A stretch of 64,000 bases of DNA from Hanleya hanleyi (GCA_036873755.1 JAVTVY010020574.1:1-64000), one strand, 5' to 3'. Shown: positions 11,554 through 23,998, counted from the first letter of the stretch. Numbers and translations are program-made. Notes: generated by a model not told the origin, from the sequence alone.

Positions 11554-14093
11554 GTTGACAAAATAATTTTCCGTTTGGGCCAGGAAGTGGAGGTAAATTT
11601 ATTTTTTGACGTTAATAATGGTTTTCTGTGTCTGTGATTGAATTTTTTAGTAACGTAAGGGTATTTTTTCTGTGTGCAATTGCTGAATGGATTTTAAAAT
11701 AATTATTCGATGTACCGGTAGGCATACGTGTAATCTTGAAGAAGACCTATAGGCTACTTATATTATTTTCTGGTTGTCAATGGCCACACAAATAAATTAT
11801 GAATATGAATCAGATTCAGTGACTTCATTCTTGTACATGTCTACAATAACAATGTCATTGAGCTTTGACTGCAGGTTGTTGTGTGCATGAATACATAAAC
11901 CATGAATGAAAGCCGATCTGCTTCCTGGGCAACAATGTTCACTATGATGCGGACACCGACCTCGGCAATATTGTAGGGTTACTACCAAAATGTTATCTTG
12001 TTTAGTTCAGATAATATACAATTTTTAATCTTCGGTGTTGTGTTCTTTATCGGGGAAAGGTAATTCCATTGGGTTGTCAAACAATTGTGATAACAGTTGA
12101 ACGCCTCAACAAAATTTTTTCCATCGTCCACTAGTACCACATATGCAACTCTCATTTGCCTAGACTTTCTTTACAGTATTGATGAAGTCTCTTCAATAAT
12201 TAGAGCTAAGCTTCACAAATTCACATCACGTATGCAACGAGAGACACATCGAAAATATATTGAACAGGACCAATTCCTTCCCTGTTTTTTAGCAGCCTTG
12301 GATGCTTTCATTTATTTTATTTACTCCAAAATTTTATGACGTATTTTCTTAGGGTAGGTAGGAACATCGCAAAAAATTTGCTCAATTTTTTTCCCGTATA
12401 TGTAGGTCAGTCGAAATTGCGATTCTATCACATTTCTTAACACTTAAGTTCTGCTGTTAACTGTTTTGTATGTGTGCTGGTATATGTAACTGCACAAAAC
12501 AGTTTTTCTCTCCACAGTATATTTTCTTTCCCATTTGTGTTGTACTTTCAAGAATAAATATGTTTTGAATACATGGTTCATTCCTGTCCACCTGTGTTTG
12601 GTATTGGTACTTCTAGTTCTATCCTTGGCATCACACGCCTCGGGTCTGATTATTATTCTAATGTATAATGCATATATGTATTGGGATATTCACCGGTCAT
12701 GTACATGAAGCACCATGGCCTCCACCCTAGTCTTCGATCATCGATGTGCAAATTCTTTATGGAAGACGGCCTAGTGGCTACTGAATGTCAGATCAAATTC
12801 ACATTACCCATTGAGTCTGCAATATGCCACAAATGATTTTCAAATCCCAATTAACAATTATGGTATAAACTTTGATGATTTCTACAACTATTGTGGTGTG
12901 TGTGTGTAAAAATCAGCAAGCATTATATAATTTTGTACCAAGTATTACAAACCTAAAGTAATCTGAATGTTTTCTCCCCACTTCTATCCACATCAGATCT
13001 CCTCCCTTGCATTCATAATAGATGTATGCTTTGTTAAATGAATTGTACACAAAGATTGCCATGCAAGCAAAGTTGACACTAGTGCAGCAGTCCAGGGCTT
13101 CGTGTTTGACGCGCGCGATCGCGCACCCGCACGTAAAATTATCTCTGCGTACACTATTTATCACGCGCGTAAATATTTATTTTACTTCTCAGTGGGATGG
13201 CTTAAAAATCCTCGATAAATAACACACCAGGGAGCAAAATTGCCAGTGGTGGCGGTGTTGTTTCTACCGGAAAGAATACCATGCTGATGAAATAGGCGGA
13301 AGTGCACCAGATTTTGTGTCGCTAATAGTACGACCTCATTGATACTGCAGGAACGAAACATGAATGAAATCAGATTCCTCCTGGACAGTTCGACCGACAA
13401 AGTGCAAGTTATTTCATAATTCGTGTCCAAACCAGATGTGCCATGGCTATCCTCAAACATTTCTCTTAACAGGTTTGATGACATGCTGCTTCACCATGCT
13501 ATGCTTGCCAGACACAGAAGGACAGTGGCACCTGAAACAATATAAAAGTACAATATTATTATTAAAAAAAGGTGGTGATATTGAACAGTATGTGCACCAA
13601 ATAACACGTATACTCTGGAAACATGACAACAACATGATCATTAACTCAAAAGTAATTAAGTCTGGTATTTTTTGCTCCAGACAAAACGTTGTTGTAATGC
13701 TGGACAAATCCGTCGGCAAAAGTCACACTATGTTGTGAAAGTCACGTGTGAATCACATATAAAAATTCGTCTGAAGGATCAGTGAGACAGACTGACTAGA
13801 TATCTCTGTGAGATGGGAACATACACAATCTGATTTATCACAAAAAAGTCGAACGAATATTCGTACAATGCAGTTCCAGAAATATTATCTGAAATGACAT
13901 ATTTATTCGAAATAAATTTCACGTCCGATCTTTACGTTTGAAACTGTGACCAAATATGTGTTGGGCGACTCCAGTCATGTTAAAAACCCGGTGAAAACTC
14001 TTCAGATTAAATGCTTTAGAAATAATTCAGACGTCTACGCTGGCGCAACATATCTATAAATTTCTTATCAACAGTCAGATAAAAGCAGCTCGT
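11554..14093. other. Gene-poor interior of the long TTAGGCC element
   Basis: AT-rich DNA with a GT run near 12890-12905 and a CGCG-rich patch near 13108-13135. Both strands were read and short ORFs show no recognisable domain or codon pattern. Confidence 0.5.
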
Positions 14094-14494
14094 CTATATC
14101 GTGTTTTACCCCCCTGAATTTCCTCCTCGACTACTTTCTCCTGGCAATAAAACAATAGTAGTCTCCCCTTGTCATTTCTCCCTTGTAAAACTATGCACGT
14201 TCGCCGTATAATCATCGCTCTATATATACTCGTGTTATACCCCCCTGGTATAGGCATTTTACATGTTAAAAAACCCGTGCATTGATAGAAGTTCTCTTTC
14301 GAAAGAGATGGTTGGCCCTGAAAAGGGCCGTTGGAATGCGAAGAACGCTTGAAGGTAGATATATTTTTTTGAGTTCTCAATGAGAAGAATTTTTTTTTTT
14401 CGTTCTTCTTTATGTACATGCCATGTTCAGTAAATGTATATACAAGATATTGTTCCATAGGATATACTGGTATGTAAAGATGGTAACGTCATAT

Positions 14495-15016
14495 TCAGGC
14501 GAAGTCGTCATCGGATGACAAAACAATGTTCTTGAAATAATTTGTGTGCACATGTCCAAGTTTTGAGCGTTTGGTTCCTTTCCGTACAGATTTATTCCCT
14601 CGCACGGTCACGTTTACTGGTAAGCCTTGGTCAACCACATCCGAAGCACAGGGAGACGACGTGATATCATCAGATATATCAGCTATGAAGCCTGAACGCC
14701 GCTGCACAAGGGGATTTGCCTGGGGTATATCTGTACGCCGCTGTACATGGGGATTGGGCTGGGCAACACTCGGTGTCCTCACGGTCTGTACTGTCCTTTG
14801 CACACGTTTCTTCTGTCATAAGGTAATGCTTGTGGGTAATTCGGCAACCACCTGAAATGATGCAGGGCATGACGTCATGTCTGTTGGCGAAATATCTGGA
14901 ATGAACAGCGGACCACGGTGTACTGGATCGGGGGTGGGTACATTAACATTTTCCTGCTCGGGCTCCTGTGGAGTATCCTCAGTTTCGTCTTCTCCTTCGG
15001 TGTCGTCCTCTCGCAC
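14495..15016 (-). pseudogene. Unrecognised low-complexity protein fragment inside the TIR element
   Basis: Two minus-strand open segments, 15016-14816 and 14803-14495, read as one broken or spliced gene. The first has an acidic start (MREDDTEGEDETED), then HRGPLFIPDISPTD. The second has QRRSGFIADISDDITSS and ends in a basic stretch (RKGTKRSKLG) and SSDDDFA. The 'FI-DIS' segments look like an internal repeat. A possible donor (CAG|GTGGTT on the minus strand near 14852) could splice the two. No family recognised. It is probably transposon cargo or decayed coding sequence rather than a host gene. Confidence 0.3.
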
Positions 15017-15144
15017 TATTTTCTGCTTCTACCAGCCATCGTTGTGATCATGGTGATATGTGTACGTGTTGCTTTGTTATTTTTTATTCATTGTTTGAAT
15101 TTAAACTTGAATTGTTGTCAATGTTATGTTATTCGTTGAACTCA

Positions 15145-15229
15145 TTTTACATGTTAAAAAACCCAAAAGGGAGGTATAACACGAGTATATCGTGTTATAC
15201 CCCCCTTTTGGGTTATTTAACATGTAAAA
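15145..15229. repeat. Perfect-arm palindrome
   Basis: TTTTACATGTTAAAAAACCC plus AAAAGGG at 15145-15171 pairs with CCCTTTTGGGTTATTTAACA plus TGTAAAA ending at 15229. Between them GTATAACACGA-GTATA-TCGTGTTATAC is a second internal palindrome. The arm sequence recurs in the left TIR at 14256-14277. Confidence 0.8.
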
Positions 15230-15884
15230 AGCCTATACCAGGGGGTATAACACGAGTATATATAGAGCGACGATTATACGGCGAACGTGCATAGTTGTAC
15301 AAGGGAGAAATGACAAGGGGAGACTACTATTTCACGGGTGACGTCACTTGTTTTATTGCCAGGAGAAAGTAGTCGATGAGGAAATTCAGGGGGGTAAAAC
15401 ACGATATAGCCGTCACGATCATGACGCACCGCATTGGTTCGGCCAGTTAAATGCGTGTTTAATTGGAACAATTTAACCGCCAGCTGATTTCACCGATTTC
15501 ACCACAAGCCCAAGCGATTATTCCGTAAAATGTTCACGCTATCATTGATTAAACGGGAAGAGTATCGACAAATCAACAAACCTTCGCCGCATGGATTTGC
15601 CGCCATGTTTGCTGCGCCGGGCGACATCGGATGAGAGTAGATAGCTGATTGGCGGAGGGAGAAGAGCTTGTGATCGACCAGCCAATCACAGCGGAGGTCT
15701 CTTGGCGTTCTCTGGGTGTTTAAAAAGTTGTACCTGAAAAATAAGAACTCCGCCACGGAAACGGACTGGGTCGCCAGATTTCGGTCATTTTTTTGCCCAA
15801 GTCGGAAAAAGACGGAGGATCGGCGCATTTTTGCTAGGTAGGGTCGGGTAACCGTAAACACACATATTATTTTGTTTGGCCTTA

Positions 15885-16187
15885 GCTGGAAGACAATTCT
15901 TGAAAAATAATCTGCAGTTGGGACAATACTATGATGTCGCAGGTGTCCATATGAAGGATTGGTGTTTGGTGAAGTGTGACCAAGATGTGTACCCTGGTGA
16001 AATACTCAGTATAGTCGAGAATGAGTATTTCATATCCGTGATGATCCGTACAGGAGCCGGCAATACCTGGAAGTGGCCTACACCCTGTGATTCTGTTTAT
16101 TACCACCGGGAACAAATTGTTAGAAAGTTAGATGGTCCAGTTCCTTCAAACAGTTGCTCGTTTTTCACTTTCCCAGAACTTCCTTAA
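15885..16187 (+). pseudogene. C-terminal fragment of a transposon-type protein
   Basis: The frame is open from the exact end of the upstream TTAGGCC TIR (GGCCTTA ends at 15884) to a TAA at 16187, giving about 100 residues. Readable segments are HMKDWCLVKCDQDVYPGEIL, YFISVMIRTGAGNTWKWPTP and YYHREQIVRKLDGPVPSNS. The pattern 'DWCLVK-D-D-YPGE...WKWP-P-D-YY...I' resembles small chromo/Tudor-like C-terminal domains seen on many transposon-derived proteins of marine invertebrates; that is recollection, not a search. There is no start codon in place, so it is most likely a last exon truncated by the nested insertion. Confidence 0.5.
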
Positions 16188-16350
16188 GCATGTTAAATGC
16201 ATGTTCTTTTCTGAGATGAACATACAGTGTACAAAGTTCTGTTCAGTTATACTGTATCTGAGATGTGTTTTTTATGGCACAACGTAATTTTATGGTTTTG
16301 TGGTGTTTAATGTTCACTAACATTCAAACTTTGGTATCCTCAACGGAGAG

Positions 16351-16755
16351 GTAACGCGAGTGACGTAACGCGAGTGACGAGACATCGAAGTTATTCGAGC
16401 AAGCTGTTACACATTGGAACAACTTAGTGGATTTCTAATTGCATTGTTATTTGAAGAGGTCTACAGGGTACTAACAGATCCACTAAATTGTCATCTGGGT
16501 GTAAAGGCTTGAGCTTAATTCAAGAATGAAGTTATGGCTAACATTTCCATGTCCTTTTTGCTGTAACGCGAGTGACGAGTACGCAAATTGGAATTAAATA
16601 AAAGTTTTAAATGCAATTACAGCACTTTAAATTTGTATGAATACTTTGGGGCCTAAGTTGCCTTTATGCATTATGTGTGCATGTATACTTTCTTTGCTGG
16701 AGGCAGGTAGGGTATAATATAACCAAAATGGTGCAAAAATGTAACGCGAGTGACG
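16351..16755 (+). repeat. TAACGCGAGTGACG motif cluster, right
   Basis: Four copies, at 16351-16365, 16365-16379 (sharing one base with the first), 16563-16577 and 16741-16755. The last directly abuts the TIR GTGGAATTGACCAGCT. In one frame the motif reads VTRVT. Confidence 0.85.
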
Positions 16756-17168
16756 TGGAATTGACCAGCTGATTATTTATATGTAACAAAAAATCGAGGA
16801 GCTGTGGTTGTATTCTGTGATGGCAGATTTACCAATTTCTGTCCATCTGTGAACTATGCTGTCCTTGCAAATATTTCTAGGATAAATCCAGCTACACATT
16901 ACCCTTCACAAAATTATTACATGCAACTAAACGAATCTGAACGATCAATTTTGTGCAGAACAGTTTGCATGGAAATGATATGAATCAAGTAAATTAATAC
17001 GGCTTCCTAGGGTATTGAGAGAGTGGAAATATTATTCCGGATCCAATATTTGATGTAAATGTGTGTTTTAATATTGATACAAATTTTGTTCAAACAAAAG
17101 CAACACCACTTGGCATTCTCGTGTTGATATTGGTTGACGTACATGTATCGCAATTAATTCTTCTAATA

Positions 17169-19410
17169 CAAGGTTCGCACAGTCCTGGAATGTCCTTAAA
17201 TGTCCTGGAAAAATAAAAGTATGCTTTCCAGTACTGGAAAGTCCTGGAAAAATAGTATGTGTCCTTCAAAGTCCTGGAAAATCAATAGAATTACTGTGCT
17301 GCGAATCATCCGTCGGCAAATGCTCACTCCAACGATCGGTCATCGCTGTCGGGGGATTCCCCAGTTCACTGACGCGCCAATTCATTCATAAACTTTCGTA
17401 GTAAATATAGTAAACTTATCGGCCAATCAAATATCGAATTGAGACATCCGTCACAGGGTCCGAATTAGGAAATTTGTGATGAACTGCTATTTTTTTCCAT
17501 CGAAAAAAAAATCGCAGGTCAAATCTAACATCACCTGCTATTTATGAAGTTGGACAGCTATTTTTTTTTTCTACATGTGCAAATCCACCAATAAGGCCTC
17601 TGTTAATTAATCTTTAGCTTCTCATGACCTTGGGAGGAAATTAAGATGATGCTGAATTCTGTAATTATTAATTATTTGACTGCTTTAAGACATTGCAATA
17701 AAAAAGAAGTTTTATGTATGTGGTATTACTGTCTCCACTAAAACTTCGCTGACTGTCCAACTAAAAATGAGGTGGGCGTTTTTTATATTTATTATTATTA
17801 ATTTTTTTATTTGGCACACATGTTCTTTAAAACTGAGCACCAATGGAAAGTTGATGTCAACTTTGATATGTCAAAGACAACTATTTCCCCTAATTTCTGC
17901 AATTAGAACTGCAAAAGCCTTGTTGACTGAATCATGTGGACTATATATACTTATATTTATCAAAAGTCTCCCCTTGTAAATTGCTGATTGCAATAAATTA
18001 GAATCAGCCACCAGAGTCCCGTTGGAATTATCAATTAACTGAAATGTCTGCTTAGAAAAACTTCAGCTTGTGAATAGAAGCCCAGGAAAAGAGGCCAACA
18101 ATATTATTTACCATCGGTATCAACTGGAAAAAAAACAACAGATAGTCCGATTCCGTTTCGTAACAGGTCCGACTTTTGCATGCACCGGACCACCGCGCAT
18201 GAATTGACGCGCAGCAACCGGAAGTGAAATTGGCGCGGGAAATGTTGACAGAGAAATCCAACAACAATGGCCAAAGATCGGCTTGGAATAAATTTTCAAT
18301 GGATTATTTCTTGGATTGTCCGTTGCTTCAGATAGATCTAGACTCCTAAAAACGTATTTACGAAAATTGATCGCATTTTATCGTTTTTGCTGGATGAAAT
18401 CCTACTTTCCGCATGCGACAGATAGATTTTTTTGCAACTTGTCACGGGAAAAATTCACTTGCCGGCGGCGGTAGGTAGGCAGGCGTTATTTCGACCGCTG
18501 CCTTGTTCTGCAGATTTTATTTTTTTAGTGGAGTATTTGTACGATGATATCGCCCACGAAGAATTCAATTTACGTTGTGTGCAACGGAAACAAAATTATA
18601 TATAGGTAGGAAACTAAGGAATGGCCAGGAAAATTATGGCCTGCTACTTTCGGTCGAGATTTTTTTTCTTAGCAGGTCATTTTCCACATCGCCTGCTTTG
18701 TCAAAATTTTGGCCTGCTTTTAGCCAATAGCAGGCCGCCATTTCGAACGCTGCGTCACTGAGCTCCCATGGTGATGAATATTCACGGAAACCTCCGATCA
18801 TTAATCTGAGAGAGAAATGTAAAGAATGACATCATGTCACGCCTTTGTCATTGTAATTCTTCGTGGCCGAGTCATCCGGACTGCCGGGACTGCATGGCGC
18901 CTCAAGGAGTCTTTGCACAGAGCGAAGTGCAGGCTTTGCCAAAACACGTTCGATGTTGGAAATATGGGGGAAAGTTCCGTGAAAAGTCACGCGAAAGGTG
19001 CAAAGCATGAATCCTGCTATCAGCGTGAGCGATAAAATATGCGGATTAATCGGACTATCACATCTTTCTTTGGCTCTTCCACGGCCGATTCAGGCATAAT
19101 ATCGTTGTAAGATTTAATTTGTATGATTATTTACCCATCCGTTGTCCTTCAGATTAGAATCTCTATCTCTGAATGAGTTGTTCGTTTTAGTGACAAATAT
19201 TTCAAGCCGAAAACGGAGCCATATTCCACGTGTATTTCATACTTCCTGGTGACAACAGGGGAGATAATCAAGGGTAGATAACCTCTATACATTGCGTTGA
19301 GAGAAAATACATTTGACTGAAAATAACTGGAGACACTTTGTCCTGGAAAACAGCAATTTTGTCCTGGAAATGTCCTGGAATTTTGATCTTTCCCAGCTGT
19401 GCGAACCCTG
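17169..19410. mobile_element. hAT-like element (CARGGTTCGCACAG termini)
   Basis: The left end is CAAGGTTCGCACAG and the right end, inverted, is CAGGGTTCGCACAG. Both are followed internally by repeated GTCCTGGAAA motifs (17182-17285 and 19330-19385). It is flanked by TAATA at 17164-17168 and 19411-19415. The interior includes a BED-type finger ORF (18826-19035). Another short repeat family with 'gcctgct' motifs occurs around 17480-17560 and 18470-18770. Confidence 0.7.
18826..19035 (+). CDS. BED-type zinc-finger fragment of a hAT-like transposase
   Basis: A 69-residue ORF. Residues about 33-62 hold the finger: AKCRLCQNTFD (C-x2-C), then NMGESSVKSHAKGAKH (H-x5-H). The spacing and the 'nMGe-alkSHakG-KH' wording are typical of the N-terminal BED-like DNA-binding finger of hAT transposases in marine invertebrates (family knowledge). 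The catalytic RNase-H-like domain and hAT dimerisation region are absent downstream, so the element is dead or non-autonomous. The ATG is the first in frame; the true start may be upstream in another exon. Confidence 0.5.
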   Translation: MTSCHAFVIVILRGRVIRTAGTAWRLKESLHRAKCRLCQNTFDVGNMGESSVKSHAKGAKHESCYQRER

Positions 19411-19629
19411 TAATAAGTCAATCCACCTATCCAGGTTTGAGGACAGAATTCAATCGGTGGTTCTGACAATTTTGATCACCCTTTAAAATCATTGAAACGA
19501 AGAAATAATGGATTATATGCATGATGTTGAACCTTTTTGTGAACTTTCTGATCAAATAAATTTGATCACCCCCAGATTTTATGTTGGGAAATTTCACTTC
19601 CTGTGATTGAATTATTAGAGGGATTACTG
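19411..19629 (+). mobile_element. MITE family S, copy 1
   Basis: About 220 bp ending GATTGAATTATTAGAGGGAT then TACTG. Internal blocks are 'gaaataatggattat-tgcat' and 'tttgatcacccccagatttt'. It directly follows the hAT-like right end. The left TIR is partly lost. Copies at 49905-50146 and 56434-56653. Confidence 0.65.
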
Positions 19630-19709
19630 TTTGCCGGATGTTGGCACATGAAGACGGGACGTGGTACATGTACATTTCTGAGAGGATTCAGTCGGAAGGG
19701 CTCACTGTT

Positions 19710-20101
19710 CCACCATCTTCATTTTATCCAGCCAATTTCTACGTTCCCACTTCGAACTTCCCTTGATATATCTGGACCCCTTCAGTGTTCAAGTAACTTA
19801 TAAATAGACATGAGACGTCACTGACCTCGAAAACATTTGAAATTCGAAATGGGTCGCACAAGAGCGTTATTGATTGGCTGACCTAATTAGTGGGCACCAT
19901 ATTAGGAGAAAGGACACCGCAAATAGAGGATGATGTCACTCTTTGTGACTTCACTCGCAATCGATGTGTACGTTCTGATTGGTTCTTCTGTCGTTAGCTG
20001 GTGAAATTTACACCTCGGATTTTCAACGCTGGAGGGGTCGGATAAATCAAGGCAGGTTCGAAGTGGGAACGTAGAAATTGGCTGGATAAAATGAAGATGT
20101 G
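19710..20101. mobile_element. Inverted-repeat (foldback) element
   Basis: The left arm 19710-19790 (CCATCTTCATTTTATCCAGC, CCCACTTCGAAC, GATATATCTGGACCCCT) is the reverse complement of the right arm 20027-20101 with few mismatches. The spacer is about 235 bp. No ORF is supported; the shared translations in the two arms are a consequence of the repeat. Confidence 0.7.
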
Positions 20102-20113
20102 TTCCACGGGAAT

Positions 20114-23100
20114 CCGGGAATCTGATTCCCGTCAGCACGAGTCCCACAAAATAATTCACGAGAATCCAACAGATGAGATCCCCATAAAATTTCAACAATC
20201 TGTGTAGAAATGATTACTTTGGATTCACGAAGATTTCCGTAGAATTAGATTGTGAGATATGTTTGAGAATGCCCGGCAGGGCCACTGCAGCATGGTTGGA
20301 GTGCCAAAATAAAATATCATCAGAAATTGTTTGATTGACATAATTATGTCCACATCAGCGGGGTCAATATCATGCCATACAAGTACGTGTTTCACATTTC
20401 ACTGATCAGCACAAGCATCTAGATACACAGTGTACATATACATGCTCCCTGTGTCAATCAAAAGACTGAATTTGCCTGCACACATGTTTTCTGAACAGTG
20501 TGGTCAGAGGGTGTTACACCAACTTTTAGGAGGTTTACAAATATATAAAAGCACATACATGTACGAAGTGTTGACCCGGTACACAACTACCCATGCTGAT
20601 CTGTGGGATGTGCAAACCTTTCTCCACTCCCAAATTGGCTTGATTCTGGAATATTTCTTAAACATCAATGAAAAGAGGCGTAGATGTAGGTTTCTGTCGG
20701 GTACTGATTTCTATTACAGATGTAAACCAGCCGCAAGCGTAGCTACATGTACAATTGTATACCTGAGTTTATCATACCACCTTTTTCTGCAATTTGTTGG
20801 CTGACAAATTTTCTCATACAAATACTTTTTTAAATAACCTGCTATATGACATATTTCAAGAGAAAGGTCACCAGAGTTCTGCGAAAGAAAGTCGTGCATA
20901 AATTATGAATTTTGACATTTTGCTCTGGGCTGCTTATTACTGATTGAAGATTTGAATTACACGTTTGATAAAACAGAAAGAAAACTGAGTATGACTCTGA
21001 GGCAATTAATTACATAATCATCAAAATAATTGAAGAAATCTGCTTAATTTTTTGTGGAACGGTGAACCTTTTGTGAACTGTGTGCATGCAGTTAGATTTT
21101 TTTGTTGATGTAAAATGCTTAGCTTTGAAAAAAAGTAATGGCTTATTGACTTTCTAATGATTCTTGTGTCCAAATTTAATAAACTTGAAAATTTATCAAT
21201 GTTTTTTTAACTCTCAGAATGGTAGACCAGCCCTCTCAATTAAGCCTTTTCTACTTGGAAAACTTCCCTGGGGATTCAGATTTCTCAAAGATGCTCGTAG
21301 GATGATACATGTATATAGGAAATTTCAGAAGTTAATTATGGGAATACATATCAAGATAAATATTAAATATTTTTTAAAAGCCCAAAGCTTAGTATAAAAT
21401 CTGATTACATGTTTGTACATGTAGTGAAATTGTTTGTGCCTGAAATAGATAAACAAAGCTTTAATTTTATGCACATTGCTATGTAGAGGCCCCAGCAGAA
21501 TGCACACTATAGGTTTCCATAAATAATTGAATGAAAATTTGTTCATTTCAAAACGAGAATGATGCGAAAAGACTATCGACATGGCAGGTTTAATTCAACA
21601 AATAAATTTGAGACACTTTTATTTCCACAGACAGTATTCACAACCATGTCACTTAAATTTCTTCCAAAGTCAAAGAAGGACCACCAAATTTGCCATGTTA
21701 ATTAAAGCGAGGCAGATATGCCAGTAAATCGTAATATCGTAGCTCCACCCAAAATACCATATAGCCACACGTACATTGCACAGAGAACTGAATATACTTG
21801 TACCTGAAATTGGGCTGGAAATTGACAGTGCATATTTAATCTTGCTTGAAATACATGCTCCCAGGCCGGGTCACACCTAAGACTTGAAAAATGGAACTTG
21901 TTGCTTCCTGGTTTACGCTCAGCATTAAGAGGATAGAACAAGGACATGGTTTGCTCGGTGTCAGTGTAATGTGACTGAGTGGGGTGTCATGTCTGCCTAT
22001 GCCATGATATTTCAGTCGGACAACACTATAAAAATGGCAGCATTTAGAACTGCTCTGTTACAAGCAGACGTTTATGTACAATTTAAATACATGTACTGGA
22101 CTTTATCTAAATATTATTTTAAATAAAAAAATTCTGAACTAAAGGAATCATGGATGAGTGGTGATGATAAACTAAGTAAATTTTTACGGAGACTAATGAC
22201 TTATTCCACTGTGCAGTGAAAATTTTGAGTGGCGGAGAGTAACGTTTAAATACTCGGTGATGTACATGCCCAATTGGCGTAGCACATGTAGCAAGGGATA
22301 ATTTGGAGTACTTGATGGTGGTAAGATTGGGACAACTTTGTTGAAATTCTGACAATGACCGATTTCCTTGTGCGAGGGCTATCCCTGAGTACTTTGTTCT
22401 AGCCGTCACCACGAACTCGGCTAATATCATGCCTGCTGAATCTGAAGAATGCTAGACGTTAAAAGTCTGTTAGATTTCGCCGCGGGTCCGTTATCTGTCA
22501 CACAGGTAAATTACATGGTTCAGCTCCCACTTGCAGTTGAGAAGGGAATCGTTTTACCCGTCAAAATTGTTACAGGCTGGCACTGTGAATAGAGTGACAT
22601 TCACCTGGTCGGTCTCTTTATCACGTTTATTGAAAAGGAAGGGTGTGAACAAGCTAAGTTTTGACAGTGACGTTAAACAACTGATCAACAACAAACTTCA
22701 ACATGTTGAAACCTTTTAAATTCATTATTGTTAGAAGAAAACTACTTCAAATGTATAACATTGGCATTAACTGATGTCTAGGGGGAATGAATACTTTTAT
22801 GTCACACCCATCACATCCTATGTAAGTTATGTTATTGGTATTAAAGGTTCGACCAAATACCCCTGCACACTTTGCATGAACACATACAGAGAAGCTGTGT
22901 ATAAAAGAACAAGTTAATATTTTATTACGAAAACTAACATTATATTGAATTTTTTTTAACACAGTAAACACATGTGATGACATGTACTATCGAAGCCATA
23001 ACCGCTAACCTCCCCCAAATGAGCAGCATGAGTTTTGTACCATGTCTGTTGCTACATCATATCCTATCGTAGTTAGTTATATTGTCGCTATATTGCCGAA

Positions 23101-23347
23101 ATAGCGCTGAACGATTCTCCAACTCACTCACACCCAGAGTCGGATTGCGATCACGTCATAGAATATCGAATAGTTAGTCGTGTCGGACATCCTAATATTG
23201 TGATTTATGTTGCACAACAATATGGTATGATGACATCAACATACATGTAGGCATCACTTTGTGACATTGGTAATTTATTTCGGAAATGTCATGTGGTGCT
23301 TTGAAGCATTTCTGAATATAAATTTATCCCTGACTGTGTATAATATT
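20114..23347. other. Stretch with no recognised gene
   Basis: AT-rich DNA read in all frames. Short ORFs (for example 20430-20804 and 22119-22430) have no domain-like pattern. If the upstream part of the NIDO gene is transcribed through here this would be intron. No upstream NIDO exon (usually with a VTW-type motif) was found. Confidence 0.5.
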
Positions 23348-23559
23348 CAGGCCTCAATTTAAGGAGTGCTGATGGTAACCTCTCAACAGATTATCATGAA
23401 ATCTACACTGGTAACCTGTGGGAACCTATTGCATAATGATTAACCTAATGTCATATTATTAGTCAAAATTATGGGGACCTGAAAATAGGTTACCACTATT
23501 TTCCATATGGCAACCTCCAGGCAACCTGAAAACAGGTTACCACCTTAAATTGAGGCCTG
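23348..23559. mobile_element. 212-bp MITE (CAGGCCTCAATTTAAG) with 5-bp target duplication
   Basis: The termini CAGGCCTCAATTTAAGG and CCTTAAATTGAGGCCTG are inverted, and the flanks are ATATT (23343-23347 and 23560-23564). Internal GGTAACC/GGTTACC motifs repeat. It lies about 200 bp upstream of the first recognised NIDO exon. Confidence 0.8.
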
Positions 23560-23659
23560 ATATTGAAAAGATTCCAAAGGAAGAGTCTTCCTTAACGGCA
23601 TATTGATTTTCAAAGAGAGTTGTCTCCCTTGATCCATGAATTAGCATACATGTACCTAA

Positions 23660-23998
<339 letters not shown>

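Larger units (their letters stand above)
14094..15409. mobile_element. Element with long (about 185 bp) terminal inverted repeats
   Basis: The left arm 14094-14277 is the near-exact reverse complement of 15210-15409. It begins CTATATCGTGTTTTACCCCC and includes 'actactttctcctggcaataaaac'. The right arm has about 17 extra bases (CACGGGTGACGTCACTTG region). The interior holds minus-strand ORF pieces (14495-15016). No clean target duplication. Nested in the 9669-15884 element. Confidence 0.7.
9669..15884. mobile_element. TIR element, TTAGGCCAA family, long copy
   Basis: The left end is TTAGGCCAAACAAAATAATA then TCTGTGTTTACTGTTAC. The right end read on the minus strand is TAAGGCCAAACAAAATAATA then TGTGTGTTTACGGTTACCC. 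TIRs of about 40 bp are shared with the copy at 3124-4416. Most of the 6.2 kb interior is unrecognised AT-rich DNA. It holds an element at 10645-11548 and a large inverted-repeat element at 14094-15409. No transposase domain was identified. Confidence 0.55.
4919..16770. mobile_element. Decayed TIR element with TAACGCGAGTGACG subterminal motif (host of nested insertions)
   Basis: A 15-bp inverted match AGCTGGTCAATTCCA occurs at 4919-4933 and, on the minus strand, at 16756-16770. Clusters of the motif TAACGCGAGTGACG lie inside both ends (5285-5499 and 16351-16755). Removing the nested elements at 5688-8783 and 9669-15884 leaves about 2.5 kb, including the ORF fragment at 15885-16187. I infer these parts belonged to one element. 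No clean target duplication was seen and the superfamily is unknown. Confidence 0.4.

Noticed and set aside
13364..13738. 124-codon + strand ORF
   Set aside because: AT-rich, no recognisable domain, overlapped by equally long minus-strand ORFs; likely chance.
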